Of a stretch of 48,006 nt of DNA, positions 25,723-34,469 are shown one piece after another. The position numbers and the translations under genes were made by a program. The DNA is taken from positions 1 to 48,006 of the forward strand of contig ONQP01000007.1 in NCBI GenBank assembly GCA_900319975.1, read 5' to 3'. Within the stretch, counting starts at the first letter, position 1; each line of letters opens with the position of its first letter. Source of the DNA: an uncultured Bacteroidales bacterium. Its GTDB lineage: Bacteria > Bacteroidota > Bacteroidia > Bacteroidales > UBA932. The notes under the pieces were generated by a model. That model worked only from the letters and a program-made list of their open reading frames with translations. It had not been told where the DNA came from and searched no databases.

Positions 25723-27744
25723 ATGGCAAATCCTATCAGCGTACTCAACCACGCAGCAGACAACATCCGCATCCTTGCGGCTTCGGCAGTCGAAAAGGCC
25801 AAATCCGGTCACCCGGGCGGCGCCATGGGCGGCGCCGACTTCATCAATGTGCTTTACAGCGAGTATCTGAACTATGACCCCCAGAACCCTACCTGGGCCG
25901 GTCGCGACCGCTTCTTCCTGGATCCCGGTCACATGGCTCCGATGCTCTACGGCCAGCTCTGCCTCATCGGCAAGTACAGCCTCGACGAACTGGCCAACCT
26001 GCGCCAGTGGGGCTCCCCGACCACGGGTCACCCCGAATTCGACCCGACGCGCGGCGTTGAGAACACCAGCGGTCCGCTCGGCCAGGGCCACGCCTACGCC
26101 GTAGGCGCCGCCATCGCCGCGAAGTTCCTGGCCGCCCACACCGGCAACCCGACCTTCGCCAAGGAGACCGTCTACGCCTACATCTCCGACGGCGGCGTGC
26201 AGGAGGAGATCTCCCAGGGCGCAGCCCGCATCGCCGGCATCCTGGGCCTGGACAACCTTGTCATGTTCTATGATTCCAACGACATCCAGCTCTCCACCGA
26301 GACCAAGGTGGTGATGAACGAGGACACGGCCGCCAAGTACCGCGCCCTCGGCTGGGAGGTCTTCGAGATCAACGGCAACGACGCCGCGCAGATCCGCAAG
26401 GCCATCGAGGCCGCCAAGGCCGTCAAGGGCAAGCCGGCCCTCATCATCGGCAAGTGCATCATGGGCAAGGGCGCCCTCAAGGAGGACGGCTCCAGCTACG
26501 AGCGCAACTGCAAGACCCACGGCGCCCCGCTCGGCGGCGACGCCTACAAGAATACCATCAAGAACCTGGGCGGCGATCCCGAGAATCCGTTCCAGATCTT
26601 CGACGACGTCAAGGAGCTGTATGCCCGCCGCGCCGAGGAGCTGAAGCAGATCGTCGCCGACCGCTACGCCGAGGAGAAGGCCTGGGCCGCAGCCAACCCT
26701 GAGAAGGCCGCCCAGCAGGCCGACTGGTTCAGCGGCAAGGCCCCGAAGATCGACTGGAGCAAGGTCGCCCAGAAGGAGAACGACGCTACGCGTTCCGCTT
26801 CCGCCGCCTGCCTCTCCGCCCTCGCCGAGCAGGTTCCCAACATGATCTGCGCCTCCGCGGACCTCTCCAACTCCGACAAGACCGACGGCTTCCTCAAGAA
26901 GACCACGTCCTTCCAGGCCGGCGACTTCTCCGGCGCCTTCTTCCAGGCCGGCGTCGCCGAGCTCACGATGGCCTGCTGCTGCATCGGCATGGCCCTGCAC
27001 GGCGGCGTCATCCCCGCCTGCGGCACCTTCTTCGTGTTCTCCGACTACATGAAGCCGGCCGTGCGCATGGCCGCCCTGATGGAGATTCCCGTCAAGTTCA
27101 TCTGGACCCACGACGCCTTCCGCGTCGGTGAGGACGGCCCGACCCACGAGCCCGTCGAGCAGGAGGCCCAGATCCGCCTGATGGAGAAGCTGAAGAACCA
27201 CCACGGCAAGAACTCCGTCCTCGTGCTCCGTCCGGCCGACGCCAAGGAGACCACCGAGGCCTGGGCCCTCGCCATGGCCAACATGAGCACGCCTTCCGCG
27301 CTCATCCTGTCCCGCCAGAACATCGCCGACCTCCCGGCCGGCAACGACTACAGCCAGGCTGCCAAGGGCGGCTACATCGTGGCCGGCTCCGACGCCAACC
27401 CCGATGTCATCCTCGTGGCTTCCGGTTCCGAAGTCTCCACCCTGGAGGCCGGTGCCAAGCTCCTCCGCGCCGAGGGCATGAAGGTCCGCGTGGTGAGCGT
27501 CCCTTCCGAGGGCCTCTTCCGCCAGCAGTCCAAGGAATACCAGCAGAGCGTCCTGCCCGCCGGTGTCAAGAAGTTCGGCCTCACCGCCGGCCTGCCTGTC
27601 ACCCTGCAGGGTCTCGTGCCGGAGTCCGAGGGCACCGTCTGGGGCCTCGAGTCCTTCGGTTTCTCGGCTCCCTACAAGGTGCTCGACGAGAAACTCGGCT
27701 ACACCGCGCAGAACGTCTACGAGCAGGTGAAGAAACTCTTTTAG
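25723..27744 (+). CDS. tkt: Transketolase
   Basis: 673 residues, full length in one polypeptide. The N-terminal TPP domain has SGHPGGAMGGADF and TSGPLGQGHAYAVGAA, then YAYISDGGVQEEISQGA with the Mg/TPP-binding GDG-like segment, and the middle domain has FIWTHDAFRVGEDGPTHEPVEQ. It moves two-carbon units in the non-oxidative pentose phosphate pathway. First gene of a long plus-strand run; lepA follows after 6 nt. The antisense strand contains a 1296-codon open frame, an effect of codon bias. Confidence 0.97.
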   Translation: MANPISVLNHAADNIRILAASAVEKAKSGHPGGAMGGADFINVLYSEYLNYDPQNPTWAGRDRFFLDPGHMAPMLYGQLCLIGKYSLDELANLRQWGSPTTGHPEFDPTRGVENTSGPLGQGHAYAVGAAIAAKFLAAHTGNPTFAKETVYAYISDGGVQEEISQGAARIAGILGLDNLVMFYDSNDIQLSTETKVVMNEDTAAKYRALGWEVFEINGNDAAQIRKAIEAAKAVKGKPALIIGKCIMGKGALKEDGSSYERNCKTHGAPLGGDAYKNTIKNLGGDPENPFQIFDDVKELYARRAEELKQIVADRYAEEKAWAAANPEKAAQQADWFSGKAPKIDWSKVAQKENDATRSASAACLSALAEQVPNMICASADLSNSDKTDGFLKKTTSFQAGDFSGAFFQAGVAELTMACCCIGMALHGGVIPACGTFFVFSDYMKPAVRMAALMEIPVKFIWTHDAFRVGEDGPTHEPVEQEAQIRLMEKLKNHHGKNSVLVLRPADAKETTEAWALAMANMSTPSALILSRQNIADLPAGNDYSQAAKGGYIVAGSDANPDVILVASGSEVSTLEAGAKLLRAEGMKVRVVSVPSEGLFRQQSKEYQQSVLPAGVKKFGLTAGLPVTLQGLVPESEGTVWGLESFGFSAPYKVLDEKLGYTAQNVYEQVKKLF

Positions 27745-27750
27745 TACGCA

Positions 27751-29541
27751 ATGAAGAACATTCGGAACTTCTGCATCATCGCCCACATCGACCACGGCAA
27801 GAGCACGCTGGCGGACCGCCTGCTTGAACTGACGCGGACGGTGGGAGCGCGTGACATGGAGAACCAGGTGCTCGACGACATGGACCTGGAGAAGGAGAAA
27901 GGCATCACGATCAAGAGCCACGCCATCCAGATGCTCCATCAGTACCAGGGTGAGACCTACAGGCTCAACCTCATCGACACGCCGGGCCACGTCGACTTCT
28001 CCTATGAGGTTTCGAGAAGCATAGCCTCCTGCGAAGGCGCCCTCCTGGTGGTGGACGCCTCGCAGGGCGTACAGGCCCAGACCATTTCCAATCTCTACAT
28101 GGCGATTGACCACGGGCTGGAGATCATACCGGTTCTCAACAAGATCGATATGGACTCCGCCCAGGTGGAGGTCGTCACGGACGAGATCTGCGATCTGCTG
28201 GGCTGCGACCCCGCGGACGTCTTCAAGGTGTCCGCCCGTACGGGAGAGGGCGTCGCCCCGATCCTGGATGCCATCGTCGAGAAGATTCCCGCGCCGCAGG
28301 GCGACCCGGACGGGCCGCTCCAGGCGCTCATCTTCGACTCCGTGTTCAACTCTTTCCGCGGCGTGATCGCCTATTTCAAGATCAAGAACGGCTCCATCCG
28401 CAAGGGTGACAAGGTCAAGTTCTTCGCCACCGGAATGGACTACGAGGTCGAGGAGGTCGGCGTCCTCAAGATGAAGCTCACGCCCACCGCCGAGATCGGC
28501 TGCGGCGACGTCGGCTACGTGATCACGGGCATCAAGAGCGCCGTGGAGGTCAAGGTGGGTGATACGATCACCCACGTGGACCGTCCCTGCGCCACCGCGA
28601 TCGCGGGCTTCGAGGAGGTCAAGCCGATGGTCTTCGCGGGTATGTATCCCGTGCAGGCCGACAAGTTCGAGGAGTTGCGCGCCGTGCTGGAGAAGTTCCA
28701 GCTCAACGACGCCTCCTTCGTCTACGAGCCGGAGAGCTCGCTCGCGCTGGGCTCCGGTTTCCGCTGCGGATTCCTCGGCCTGCTGCACCTGGAGATCGTC
28801 CAGGAGCGGCTTTTCCGCGAATTCGACATGGACGTGATCACCACGGTGCCCAACGTCTCCTACAAGGTCTTCACGACGCAGGGCGAGGTGATGGACGTGC
28901 ACAATCCTTCCGGCCTGCCCGCCCAGACGCTGATCGACCACATCGAGGAGCCGTATATCCGGGCGCAGATCATTTCCAAGTCGGAATTCTTCGGCCCCAT
29001 CATGAAGCTCTGCCTGGACCGCCGCGGGACGCTGATCGGTCAGCACTACATCACGGCGGACCGCGTGGAGCTGACTTATGACATGCCCCTGTCCGAGATT
29101 GTCTTCGACTTCTACGACAAGCTCAAGACCATTTCCAAGGGCTACGCTTCCTTCGACTACCACGTGATGGATTTCCGTCCGGCGCGGCTCGTCCGCCTGG
29201 ACATCCTGCTCAACGGCGAGCCGGCCGATGCGCTGTCCACGCTCATCCACGAGGACAACGCCTATGATTTCGGCCGCAAGATGTGCGTCAAGCTCAAGGA
29301 CCTCATCCCGCGCCAGCAGTTCGACATTCCCATCCAGGCGGCCATCGGCGCCAAGATCATCGCGCGCGAGACCGTCAAGCAGGTGCGCAAGGACGTGACC
29401 GCCAAGTGCTACGGCGGCGACGTGACGCGCAAGCGCAAGCTGCTGGAGAAGCAGAAGGAAGGCAAGAAGCGCATGCGCCAGATCGGTACCGTGCAGGTGC
29501 CGCAGAGCGCGTTCATGGCCGTTCTCAAACTGGACTCCTAG
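27751..29541 (+). CDS. lepA: Elongation factor 4 (LepA GTPase)
   Basis: 596 residues. G motifs: [13 protein letters not shown] (G1), GITIKSHA (G2), [12 protein letters not shown] (G3), NKIDM (G4). The C-terminal domain unique to EF4 ends with [18 protein letters not shown]. It acts on the ribosome during stress and 30S assembly. The following HPr-kinase-like gene starts 1 nt after its stop, so a housekeeping promoter appears to drive the accessory cassette. Confidence 0.98.
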   Translation: MKNIRNFCIIAHIDHGKSTLADRLLELTRTVGARDMENQVLDDMDLEKEKGITIKSHAIQMLHQYQGETYRLNLIDTPGHVDFSYEVSRSIASCEGALLVVDASQGVQAQTISNLYMAIDHGLEIIPVLNKIDMDSAQVEVVTDEICDLLGCDPADVFKVSARTGEGVAPILDAIVEKIPAPQGDPDGPLQALIFDSVFNSFRGVIAYFKIKNGSIRKGDKVKFFATGMDYEVEEVGVLKMKLTPTAEIGCGDVGYVITGIKSAVEVKVGDTITHVDRPCATAIAGFEEVKPMVFAGMYPVQADKFEELRAVLEKFQLNDASFVYEPESSLALGSGFRCGFLGLLHLEIVQERLFREFDMDVITTVPNVSYKVFTTQGEVMDVHNPSGLPAQTLIDHIEEPYIRAQIISKSEFFGPIMKLCLDRRGTLIGQHYITADRVELTYDMPLSEIVFDFYDKLKTISKGYASFDYHVMDFRPARLVRLDILLNGEPADALSTLIHEDNAYDFGRKMCVKLKDLIPRQQFDIPIQAAIGAKIIARETVKQVRKDVTAKCYGGDVTRKRKLLEKQKEGKKRMRQIGTVQVPQSAFMAVLKLDS

Positions 29542-29542
29542 C

Positions 29543-30535
29543 ATGGTACGCCGTTTCCAGGTTGCAGGACTGACGTTCTCGCTGACGTTGCCGGACAATC
29601 ATCCGGTCCGGGACCTGCTGCACAATTACGATCCGTTTGAAATAGAATTGCTCCCCGGCAGCCAGCTTCCGGAAACGTCCTGCGATGCAGGACCCCTCCC
29701 ACTTCCTGCGGAAGCGGGCCCCTCCCTCTTACGGAGCCGAGGGTGGCTACGGTTTCCGGAAGCTGCTGCCGGAGTCGCTGATATATTTGAGTTGACGCTG
29801 AGCGAGGAGGAACCGAGAGAGAAGGGGGAGGTGATGTTCCAGTCGACGAAGGAGAGCGGCGAGCCGGTGGTGGGATTGTTCCGCTGCGGCGACGGCTATC
29901 TGGCCGAGTTCGCGTCGCTGCCGGAGGCACCCGTCTGCGGGCAGCTGGAGCTGTCCGGCGATTTCCGCCGGGGCCGGCTGTTTGCCTGCGGCTCCCCGGC
30001 CGCGCAGACCTTCGCGGTCAACAACGCCATGATGCTGCTGTTCGCTTTCGCCTCCGCGCCTTTCCGGGCGTTGGAGATGCACGCCTCCGTGGTGACGCAC
30101 GGCGGGCGCGGCTTCCTCTTCCTGGGCCGCAGCGGCACCGGGAAGAGCACGCACAGCGGGCTGTGGCTCAAGTATATTCCCGGCACGGAGCTGCTCAACG
30201 ACGACAACCCCGTGCTGCGCGTCGTGGACGGCGAGACCCGCGTCTACGGCTCTCCCTGGAGCGGCAAGACGCATTGCTACAAGGCGCAGGACGTTCCCGT
30301 CGGGGCCATCGTCCGCCTGCGCCAGGCGCCGGAGAACCATATCGAGCGCCTCAACGTGGTGGGCGCGTACGCATCCGTGATGGCCTCCTGCTCGGGCTAC
30401 CGCCCGATCCGCATGATTGCGGACGCCCAGCACGAGACGCTGTCGGCCGTGGCACAGCAGGTGCCTTGTTTTCAGTTGGACTGCCTGCCGGACGAAGCGG
30501 CCGCCAGGCTCTGCCAGGAGACGGTCGATGGATAA
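29543..30535 (+). CDS. HPr-kinase-like protein of a PqqD/ABC cassette
   Basis: 330 residues. A P-loop of HPr-kinase type, FLFLGRSGTGKSTHSGLW (Walker A at residues 195-202), is preceded by LEMHASVVTHGG and followed by TELLNDDNPVLRV, matching the Walker B acidic pair of HprK-like proteins. The HprK signature loop and N-terminal hub domain of true HprK are not seen, and no PTS genes are nearby. HprK-like proteins of this size occur beside PqqD-like proteins in peptide-modification clusters, where some phosphorylate a peptide. Residues about 38-77 are encoded by a large palindrome (29655-29772) and read like an insertion. The gene overlaps the peptidase gene by 8 nt. Confidence 0.75.
   Translation: MVRRFQVAGLTFSLTLPDNHPVRDLLHNYDPFEIELLPGSQLPETSCDAGPLPLPAEAGPSLLRSRGWLRFPEAAAGVADIFELTLSEEEPREKGEVMFQSTKESGEPVVGLFRCGDGYLAEFASLPEAPVCGQLELSGDFRRGRLFACGSPAAQTFAVNNAMMLLFAFASAPFRALEMHASVVTHGGRGFLFLGRSGTGKSTHSGLWLKYIPGTELLNDDNPVLRVVDGETRVYGSPWSGKTHCYKAQDVPVGAIVRLRQAPENHIERLNVVGAYASVMASCSGYRPIRMIADAQHETLSAVAQQVPCFQLDCLPDEAAARLCQETVDG
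29655..29772 (+). repeat. 118-nt nested palindrome inside HPr-kinase-like gene
   Basis: Outer arms pair over 21 bp: CCGGCAG at 29655-29661, a one-base bulge, then CAGCTTCCGGAAAC (29663-29676) with GTTTCCGGAAGCTG (29752-29765) and CTGCCGG (29766-29772). Inside are GTCCTGC-GAT-GCAGGAC (29677-29693), CTTCC-TGC-GGAAG (29702-29714), and CCTCCCTC/GAGGGTGG (29721-29746, one mismatch). The reading frame stays open through the element. Confidence 0.75.
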
Positions 30536-30950
30536 GATGAAGATTCCCAACAACGTCCTCTTCGAGGAGGTTGCGACCGTCCTGCAGGAAGGCCGGGAAG
30601 CGGTCATCCTACCGACAGGGAAAAGCATGCTTCCCTTCATCCGGGAAGACGTGGACCGCGTGGTCCTGCGGAAAAAGGACAGTTATGCGGTGGGAGACAT
30701 CGTGCTGGCCCACTTCGGCGGGCGCTACGTCCTGCACCGCATCGTCGCCCTCGACGGCGACGCCGTGACCCTGATGGGCGACGGAAACCTGAAGGGGCAG
30801 GAGAAGGGCCGCACCGACGAAATCGTCGGGACGGTCTCCGCGATCGTCCGGCCCGACGGCCGGCGGCGCGTACCCGGAAAAGGACGCCTCTGGCGGGCGC
30901 TGAAGCCCGTCCGGCGCTATTTATTGGCAATTTATAGAAGATTGATATGA
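30528..30950 (+). CDS. Soluble S24/S26-family peptidase
   Basis: 140 residues. The motif PTGKSMLPFI (Ser33) fits the nucleophile box of signal-peptidase/LexA-like enzymes, and RYVLHRIVALDGD with His70 sits where the general base is expected; bacterial type I enzymes have Lys there, whereas SipW/ER-type enzymes have His. LMGDGN matches the downstream GDN box. No membrane helix is visible at the N-terminus, unlike a secretory signal peptidase, so it may act in the cytoplasm or at the exporter. The start at 30528 overlaps the kinase-like gene; ATG 30537 is an alternative. Confidence 0.75.
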   Translation: MDKMKIPNNVLFEEVATVLQEGREAVILPTGKSMLPFIREDVDRVVLRKKDSYAVGDIVLAHFGGRYVLHRIVALDGDAVTLMGDGNLKGQEKGRTDEIVGTVSAIVRPDGRRRVPGKGRLWRALKPVRRYLLAIYRRLI

Positions 30951-31216
30951 AACTGCGTGAAGGACTCGTACTGCGGCCGCTCGGCTCGCAATATATTGTC
31001 ACGGGGGACGACCTCTCCCCCGTCGATTTCAGCAAGGTGGTGTCGATGAACGCGACGTCCGCCTATCTCTGGGACAAACTCAGCGGCAAGGATTTCGCCG
31101 CGCAGGACATGGCCGGCCTGCTGACGGAGCGCTACGACGTGGACGCGCAGACGGCCCTGGCCGACGCCGAGTCCCTCATCGCCGCCTGGCAGAAAGCCGG
31201 GCTGCTCGAAGCTTAA
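30947..31216 (+). CDS. PqqD-like RRE-fold protein
   Basis: 89 residues. The pattern NATSAYLWDKLSGKDF, then AGLLTERYDVDAQTALADAE and WQKAGLLEA, matches the PqqD/RiPP-recognition-element winged-helix fold. Such proteins bind leader peptides and bring them to modifying enzymes. The start overlaps the peptidase stop (ATGA). No precursor-like small frame is found beside it: gaps on either side are 15 nt or less. Confidence 0.82.
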   Translation: MKLREGLVLRPLGSQYIVTGDDLSPVDFSKVVSMNATSAYLWDKLSGKDFAAQDMAGLLTERYDVDAQTALADAESLIAAWQKAGLLEA

Positions 31217-31231
31217 TTTTTCCGCGGAGCC

Positions 31232-32866
31232 ATGATTCCGGTGCGACAAATCCTCCAGGGCCTCAGGCCCATGGCCCGGCCCGCCCGGGGACGGATGCTG
31301 CTGAGCGTGCTCATCGGCCTCGTCCGCATTGTCGCATCGCTCTCGTTCGTCTGGATCTGCAAGCGGCTCGTGGACATCGCCACGGGCGAACTCGACGCCC
31401 CGCTGTCCCTGCACATCGGGCTCCTGCTCGGCGTCATGTTCCTGCAGCTCCTCTGCGGCGTCAGTGCGTCCGCCTGTGAGAGCTACAACATCGTGCGCAC
31501 CGGCAACGACCTCCGCTACGGGACTTTCTCCCGGGTGCTCCGCAGCACCTGGACCGGCAAGGAGACCTACCACAGCGGCGACGCCGTCAACCGCCTCGAA
31601 GAGGATGTGCGCGTGGTCACGGACCTGCTTTGCACCCGTATTCCGGAGGTGGTCATCACCGTCGCGCAGCTGCTCGCCGCGTCCGCCTATCTGTTGCTGA
31701 TGGCGCCGAAGCTGCTCTGGGTGCTGCTCGTGCTGATGGTCGTGGCCATCGTCGGCTCGCGGCTGTTCTTCCGCACGATGCGGCGCCTCACCGAACGCAT
31801 CCGCAAGCTGGAGGCAGAAGTGCAGCAGCTGATGCAGGAGAACCTGCAGAAGCGGCTCGTCGTGCTGACCCTGATCGGCGCCGGACGGGTGCTGACCCGT
31901 CTCGGGCTGCTCCAGAAGGACGTCCAGGGCCAGACGGTCACCCGCATCAAGTTCAACACCCTGGCCCGCGGTTTCATGATGTTCGGCTTCATGAGCGGCT
32001 ATGCCGCCGCCTTCCTCTGGGGCGTGCTGGGCATCCGCAGCGGTGCGGTGACTTACGGTATGATGACGGCCTTCCTGCAGCTCGTCGGCCAGGTCCAGCG
32101 CCCGATCGCCGAGCTGGCGCGGCAGATTCCCGCCTTCATCCACGCCACCACCTCGGTGGAGCGGCTGATGGACCTCAGGTCCCTCGAGCAGGAGCCTTCC
32201 GACGAGACGCCGGTGGTCCTGTCCGGCGCGCCGGGCATCCGCTGCACGGACGTCAGCTTCTCCTACCCCGACCGCAACGAGACCATCCTCACACACTTCA
32301 GCCACGATTTCGTGCCCGGCTCGCTGACGGTCATCATGGGCCCGACCGGAGCCGGCAAGAGCACCCTCAGCCGCCTGGTGCTCGGCTTGCTGAAGCCGAA
32401 CGGCGGCAGCGTCTCGCTCTATGGCGCCGAAGGGGAATTCCCGGCCGGCCCCGCCGTCCGCGGCAATTTCCTCTATGTCCCGCAGGGCAATTCCCTGCTC
32501 AGCGGCACCATCCGCGAGAATCTCCTCCTCGCACGCGCAGACGCGTCTGAAGAGGACCTGCGCGAGGCGCTGCACACGGCGGTCGCCGATTTCGTCTACG
32601 ATTTACCCGATGGGCTCGACACGCCTTGCGGCGAGACCGGCAGCGGCCTCAGCGAGGGCCAGTGCCAGCGCATCGCCATCGCCCGCGCCCTGCTGCGCGA
32701 GGGCGGCATCCTGATCCTCGACGAGGCCACCTCGGCGCTCGACGCGGCGACGGAAGAGACGCTGCTCGACCGCCTCCATACCCGTTACCACGGGACCCGG
32801 ACCTTGCTTTTCATTTCTCACCGCGACGCCATTTCCGCACGCGCCGACAATATTCTGCAGATCTAG
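31232..32866 (+). CDS. ABC transporter, fused membrane and ATPase domains
   Basis: 544 residues. The N-terminal 300 or so residues hold about six helices; an ATPase domain follows with Walker A MGPTGAGKST (near residue 370), signature GLSEGQCQRIAIARA (E replaces the usual G in LSGGQ), Walker B ILILDEATSALD and H-loop LFISHRD. The type is that of peptide or lipid exporters; there is no N-terminal C39 peptidase, a job perhaps taken by the S26-like neighbour. Starts 15 nt after the PqqD-like gene. Confidence 0.88.
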   Translation: MIPVRQILQGLRPMARPARGRMLLSVLIGLVRIVASLSFVWICKRLVDIATGELDAPLSLHIGLLLGVMFLQLLCGVSASACESYNIVRTGNDLRYGTFSRVLRSTWTGKETYHSGDAVNRLEEDVRVVTDLLCTRIPEVVITVAQLLAASAYLLLMAPKLLWVLLVLMVVAIVGSRLFFRTMRRLTERIRKLEAEVQQLMQENLQKRLVVLTLIGAGRVLTRLGLLQKDVQGQTVTRIKFNTLARGFMMFGFMSGYAAAFLWGVLGIRSGAVTYGMMTAFLQLVGQVQRPIAELARQIPAFIHATTSVERLMDLRSLEQEPSDETPVVLSGAPGIRCTDVSFSYPDRNETILTHFSHDFVPGSLTVIMGPTGAGKSTLSRLVLGLLKPNGGSVSLYGAEGEFPAGPAVRGNFLYVPQGNSLLSGTIRENLLLARADASEEDLREALHTAVADFVYDLPDGLDTPCGETGSGLSEGQCQRIAIARALLREGGILILDEATSALDAATEETLLDRLHTRYHGTRTLLFISHRDAISARADNILQI

Positions 32867-32867
32867 G

Positions 32868-33305
32868 ATGGAGTGGTTGGAGAGCCTGGGGCTGTTGGGT
32901 CTGTTCCTTGGAAGCGTGCTGGCGGCATCGATCGTGCCGTTCAGTTCCGACGTGCTCTATATCGCCGTGCTGGCGACGACGGGCAAGGGCCTCGGCTGCT
33001 TCCTCGCCGCCACGAGCGGCAGCTGGCTGGGCAGCCTGTTCACCTACTACCTGGGCTGGCTCGGGAAGTGGGAGTGGATCGAGAAATGGTTCAAGATCTC
33101 GCGCGAAAAGCTGGAGCAGCAGCAGGCGCGGGTCCGCAAATACGGCGTCTGGCTGGCGCTGTTCAGCTGGGTGCCGATCATCGGCGACATCACGGTCCTG
33201 GCGCTGGGCTTCTACAAGGTACCGCGCGGCTGGGCCTTCCTGATGCTGCTGATCGGCAAAGCCCTCCGCTATCTGTTCTGGAACCTGGTGGTGGGTCTCT
33301 TCTAG
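32868..33305 (+). CDS. YqaA/DedA-like small membrane protein
   Basis: 145 residues with an N-terminal re-entrant/hydrophobic segment (LGLFLGSVLAASIVPFSSDVLYIAVLA) and the motif FSWVPIIGDITVLALGFYKVP, as in YqaA-type relatives of the DedA/SNARE-associated family, which are linked to membrane lipid homeostasis. Starts 1 nt after the ABC gene. Its stop codon shares the palindrome CTAG with the convergent DUF456 gene. Whether it belongs functionally to the preceding cassette is unclear. Confidence 0.82.
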   Translation: MEWLESLGLLGLFLGSVLAASIVPFSSDVLYIAVLATTGKGLGCFLAATSGSWLGSLFTYYLGWLGKWEWIEKWFKISREKLEQQQARVRKYGVWLALFSWVPIIGDITVLALGFYKVPRGWAFLMLLIGKALRYLFWNLVVGLF

Positions 33306-33793
33306 ATGTACACGATGATATAGTAGAGCATCACCGCCGAGACGATGAGCTTCATGCCCGTGCCCGAGAGGAAGCCGAGGAACGCCCCGAGCGAAGCCTT
33401 GAGCGAGGGGCCGGCGTCCTTGCCGGCAAGCAGGAGCTCGGCGAGGAAAGCTCCGAGGATCGAGGTGAAGAGCATGCCGCCCGGCAGCGGGAGGATGAGT
33501 CCCGCGAACAGGCCGATGATGGCCCCCCACGATGCATACTTGCTGCCGCCCGTCATCTTGGTGAACCAGGCGGGGACGACGTAGTCCAGCACCGTCACCA
33601 CGATGGTGACGGCCAGCAGGACGAACAGGAGCGTCAGCGACATCGGCTCGCCGGCGCCGTTGGTCCCGCCGAAGAAATACATCAGCAGGACACCCAGCCA
33701 GCTGAGCGGAGGGCCGGGCAGCCCGGGCATCACGCTGCCGATGATCCCCACGATTCCGAGGATCACGGCCAGGACGATCATGAAGGTATTCAT
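33302..33793 (-). CDS. DUF456 membrane protein
   Basis: 163 residues with four or five helices and glycine-rich loops: GIIGSVMPGLPGPPLSWLGVLL near residue 17, LDYVVPAWFTKMTGGSKYASWGA near residue 70 and LPLPGGMLFTSILGAFLAEL. These match DUF456, a family of unknown function. It is downstream of the barrel gene (12-nt gap). Confidence 0.85.
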   Translation of the reverse strand: MNTFMIVLAVILGIVGIIGSVMPGLPGPPLSWLGVLLMYFFGGTNGAGEPMSLTLLFVLLAVTIVVTVLDYVVPAWFTKMTGGSKYASWGAIIGLFAGLILPLPGGMLFTSILGAFLAELLLAGKDAGPSLKASLGAFLGFLSGTGMKLIVSAVMLYYIIVYI

Positions 33794-33805
33794 CGGCGAA
33801 AAGGA

Positions 33806-34414
33806 TTAGAACAGCAGGCCCACGCCCACCGAGAGGGTGTTGTTGTGCAGCTCCTGCTCAGGGATGAGCCGGCTGACGCCCAGCGCGTAGGAGGCGCGTA
33901 ACTGGATGGCCTCGGCGATGGTGAAGGCCATGCCGAAGCCCCACTGGAGGTTGGCCCGCGTCAGCTGGTGCATCGGATCCTCGAGGTCCTTGTTCGTCAC
34001 GAACACGCCTTTGTCATAGAGGTTGCCGAACAGGCCGACGTTGACCACGGGGCCCGTGAAGAACGCGCCCGTGGCTCCTCCGGAGATGGTGAAGGTGTAC
34101 TTGACGTCCATCGGGAAAGACAGGTAGTGCATCTTGACGAACTTGGGCTTGGCGCCCGTCTGGTTGCGGCCTGACTGATAGTAGAACAGCAGGCCCGGCT
34201 CGAAGGTGAGGCCGGCCAGGGCGGAGAAATAGAATTCGTGCCGGATGCCGGCGTAGAATCCGTTCATCGGTTGCGTGCTCAGGAAATGCGAGCAGTCCGG
34301 GCCGTGGAAGGCGTTGGTCGAATAGCCGACAGAGGCGTTCCAGTCTTGTTGGGCATATGCGGAGGCCCCGCCCAGCAGGGCGACGGCCAACAGGAGAATC
34401 TTGATCTTTTTCAC
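33806..34414 (-). CDS. PorT-like outer-membrane beta-barrel protein
   Basis: 202 residues with signal MKKIKILLLAVALLGGASAYAQ. Alternating strand segments (FYAGIRHEFYFSALAGLTFEPGLLF, YLSFPMDVKYTFTISG) and a terminal GVGLLF ending in Phe indicate a small barrel. Different from the barrel at 7269-7898 in sequence, similar in plan. Transcribed from TATTTTTG at 34439-34446. Confidence 0.8.
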   Translation of the reverse strand: MKKIKILLLAVALLGGASAYAQQDWNASVGYSTNAFHGPDCSHFLSTQPMNGFYAGIRHEFYFSALAGLTFEPGLLFYYQSGRNQTGAKPKFVKMHYLSFPMDVKYTFTISGGATGAFFTGPVVNVGLFGNLYDKGVFVTNKDLEDPMHQLTRANLQWGFGMAFTIAEAIQLRASYALGVSRLIPEQELHNNTLSVGVGLLF

Positions 34415-34438
34415 GTTCTGCAGGGTTGGTTACAATCA

Positions 34439-34446
34439 CAAAAATA
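34439..34446 (-). promoter_or_regulatory. -7 element TATTTTTG for barrel-DUF456 operon
   Basis: TAnnTTTG on the minus strand, 25 nt from the barrel ATG at 34414. Confidence 0.55.
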
Positions 34447-34457
34447 CGAAAAAAATG

Positions 34458-34465
34458 TATTTTTG
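34458..34465 (+). promoter_or_regulatory. -7 element TATTTTTG for mutY, adjacent to the start codon
   Basis: TAnnTTTG on the plus strand with its last G only 5 nt from the mutY ATG (34470), so the transcript would start at or just before the codon. Confidence 0.55.
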
Positions 34466-34469
34466 TATT

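Noticed and set aside
25708-29598. 1296-codon open frame antisense to transketolase and lepA
   Set aside because: It mirrors two certain genes; high third-position GC removes stop codons from the opposite strand. The peptide is His/Asp/Val/Leu-rich with no motif or start context.
31217-31231. Precursor peptide gene between the PqqD-like and ABC genes
   Set aside because: The gap is only 15 nt and no overlapping small frame with a start and leader-like composition is supported.
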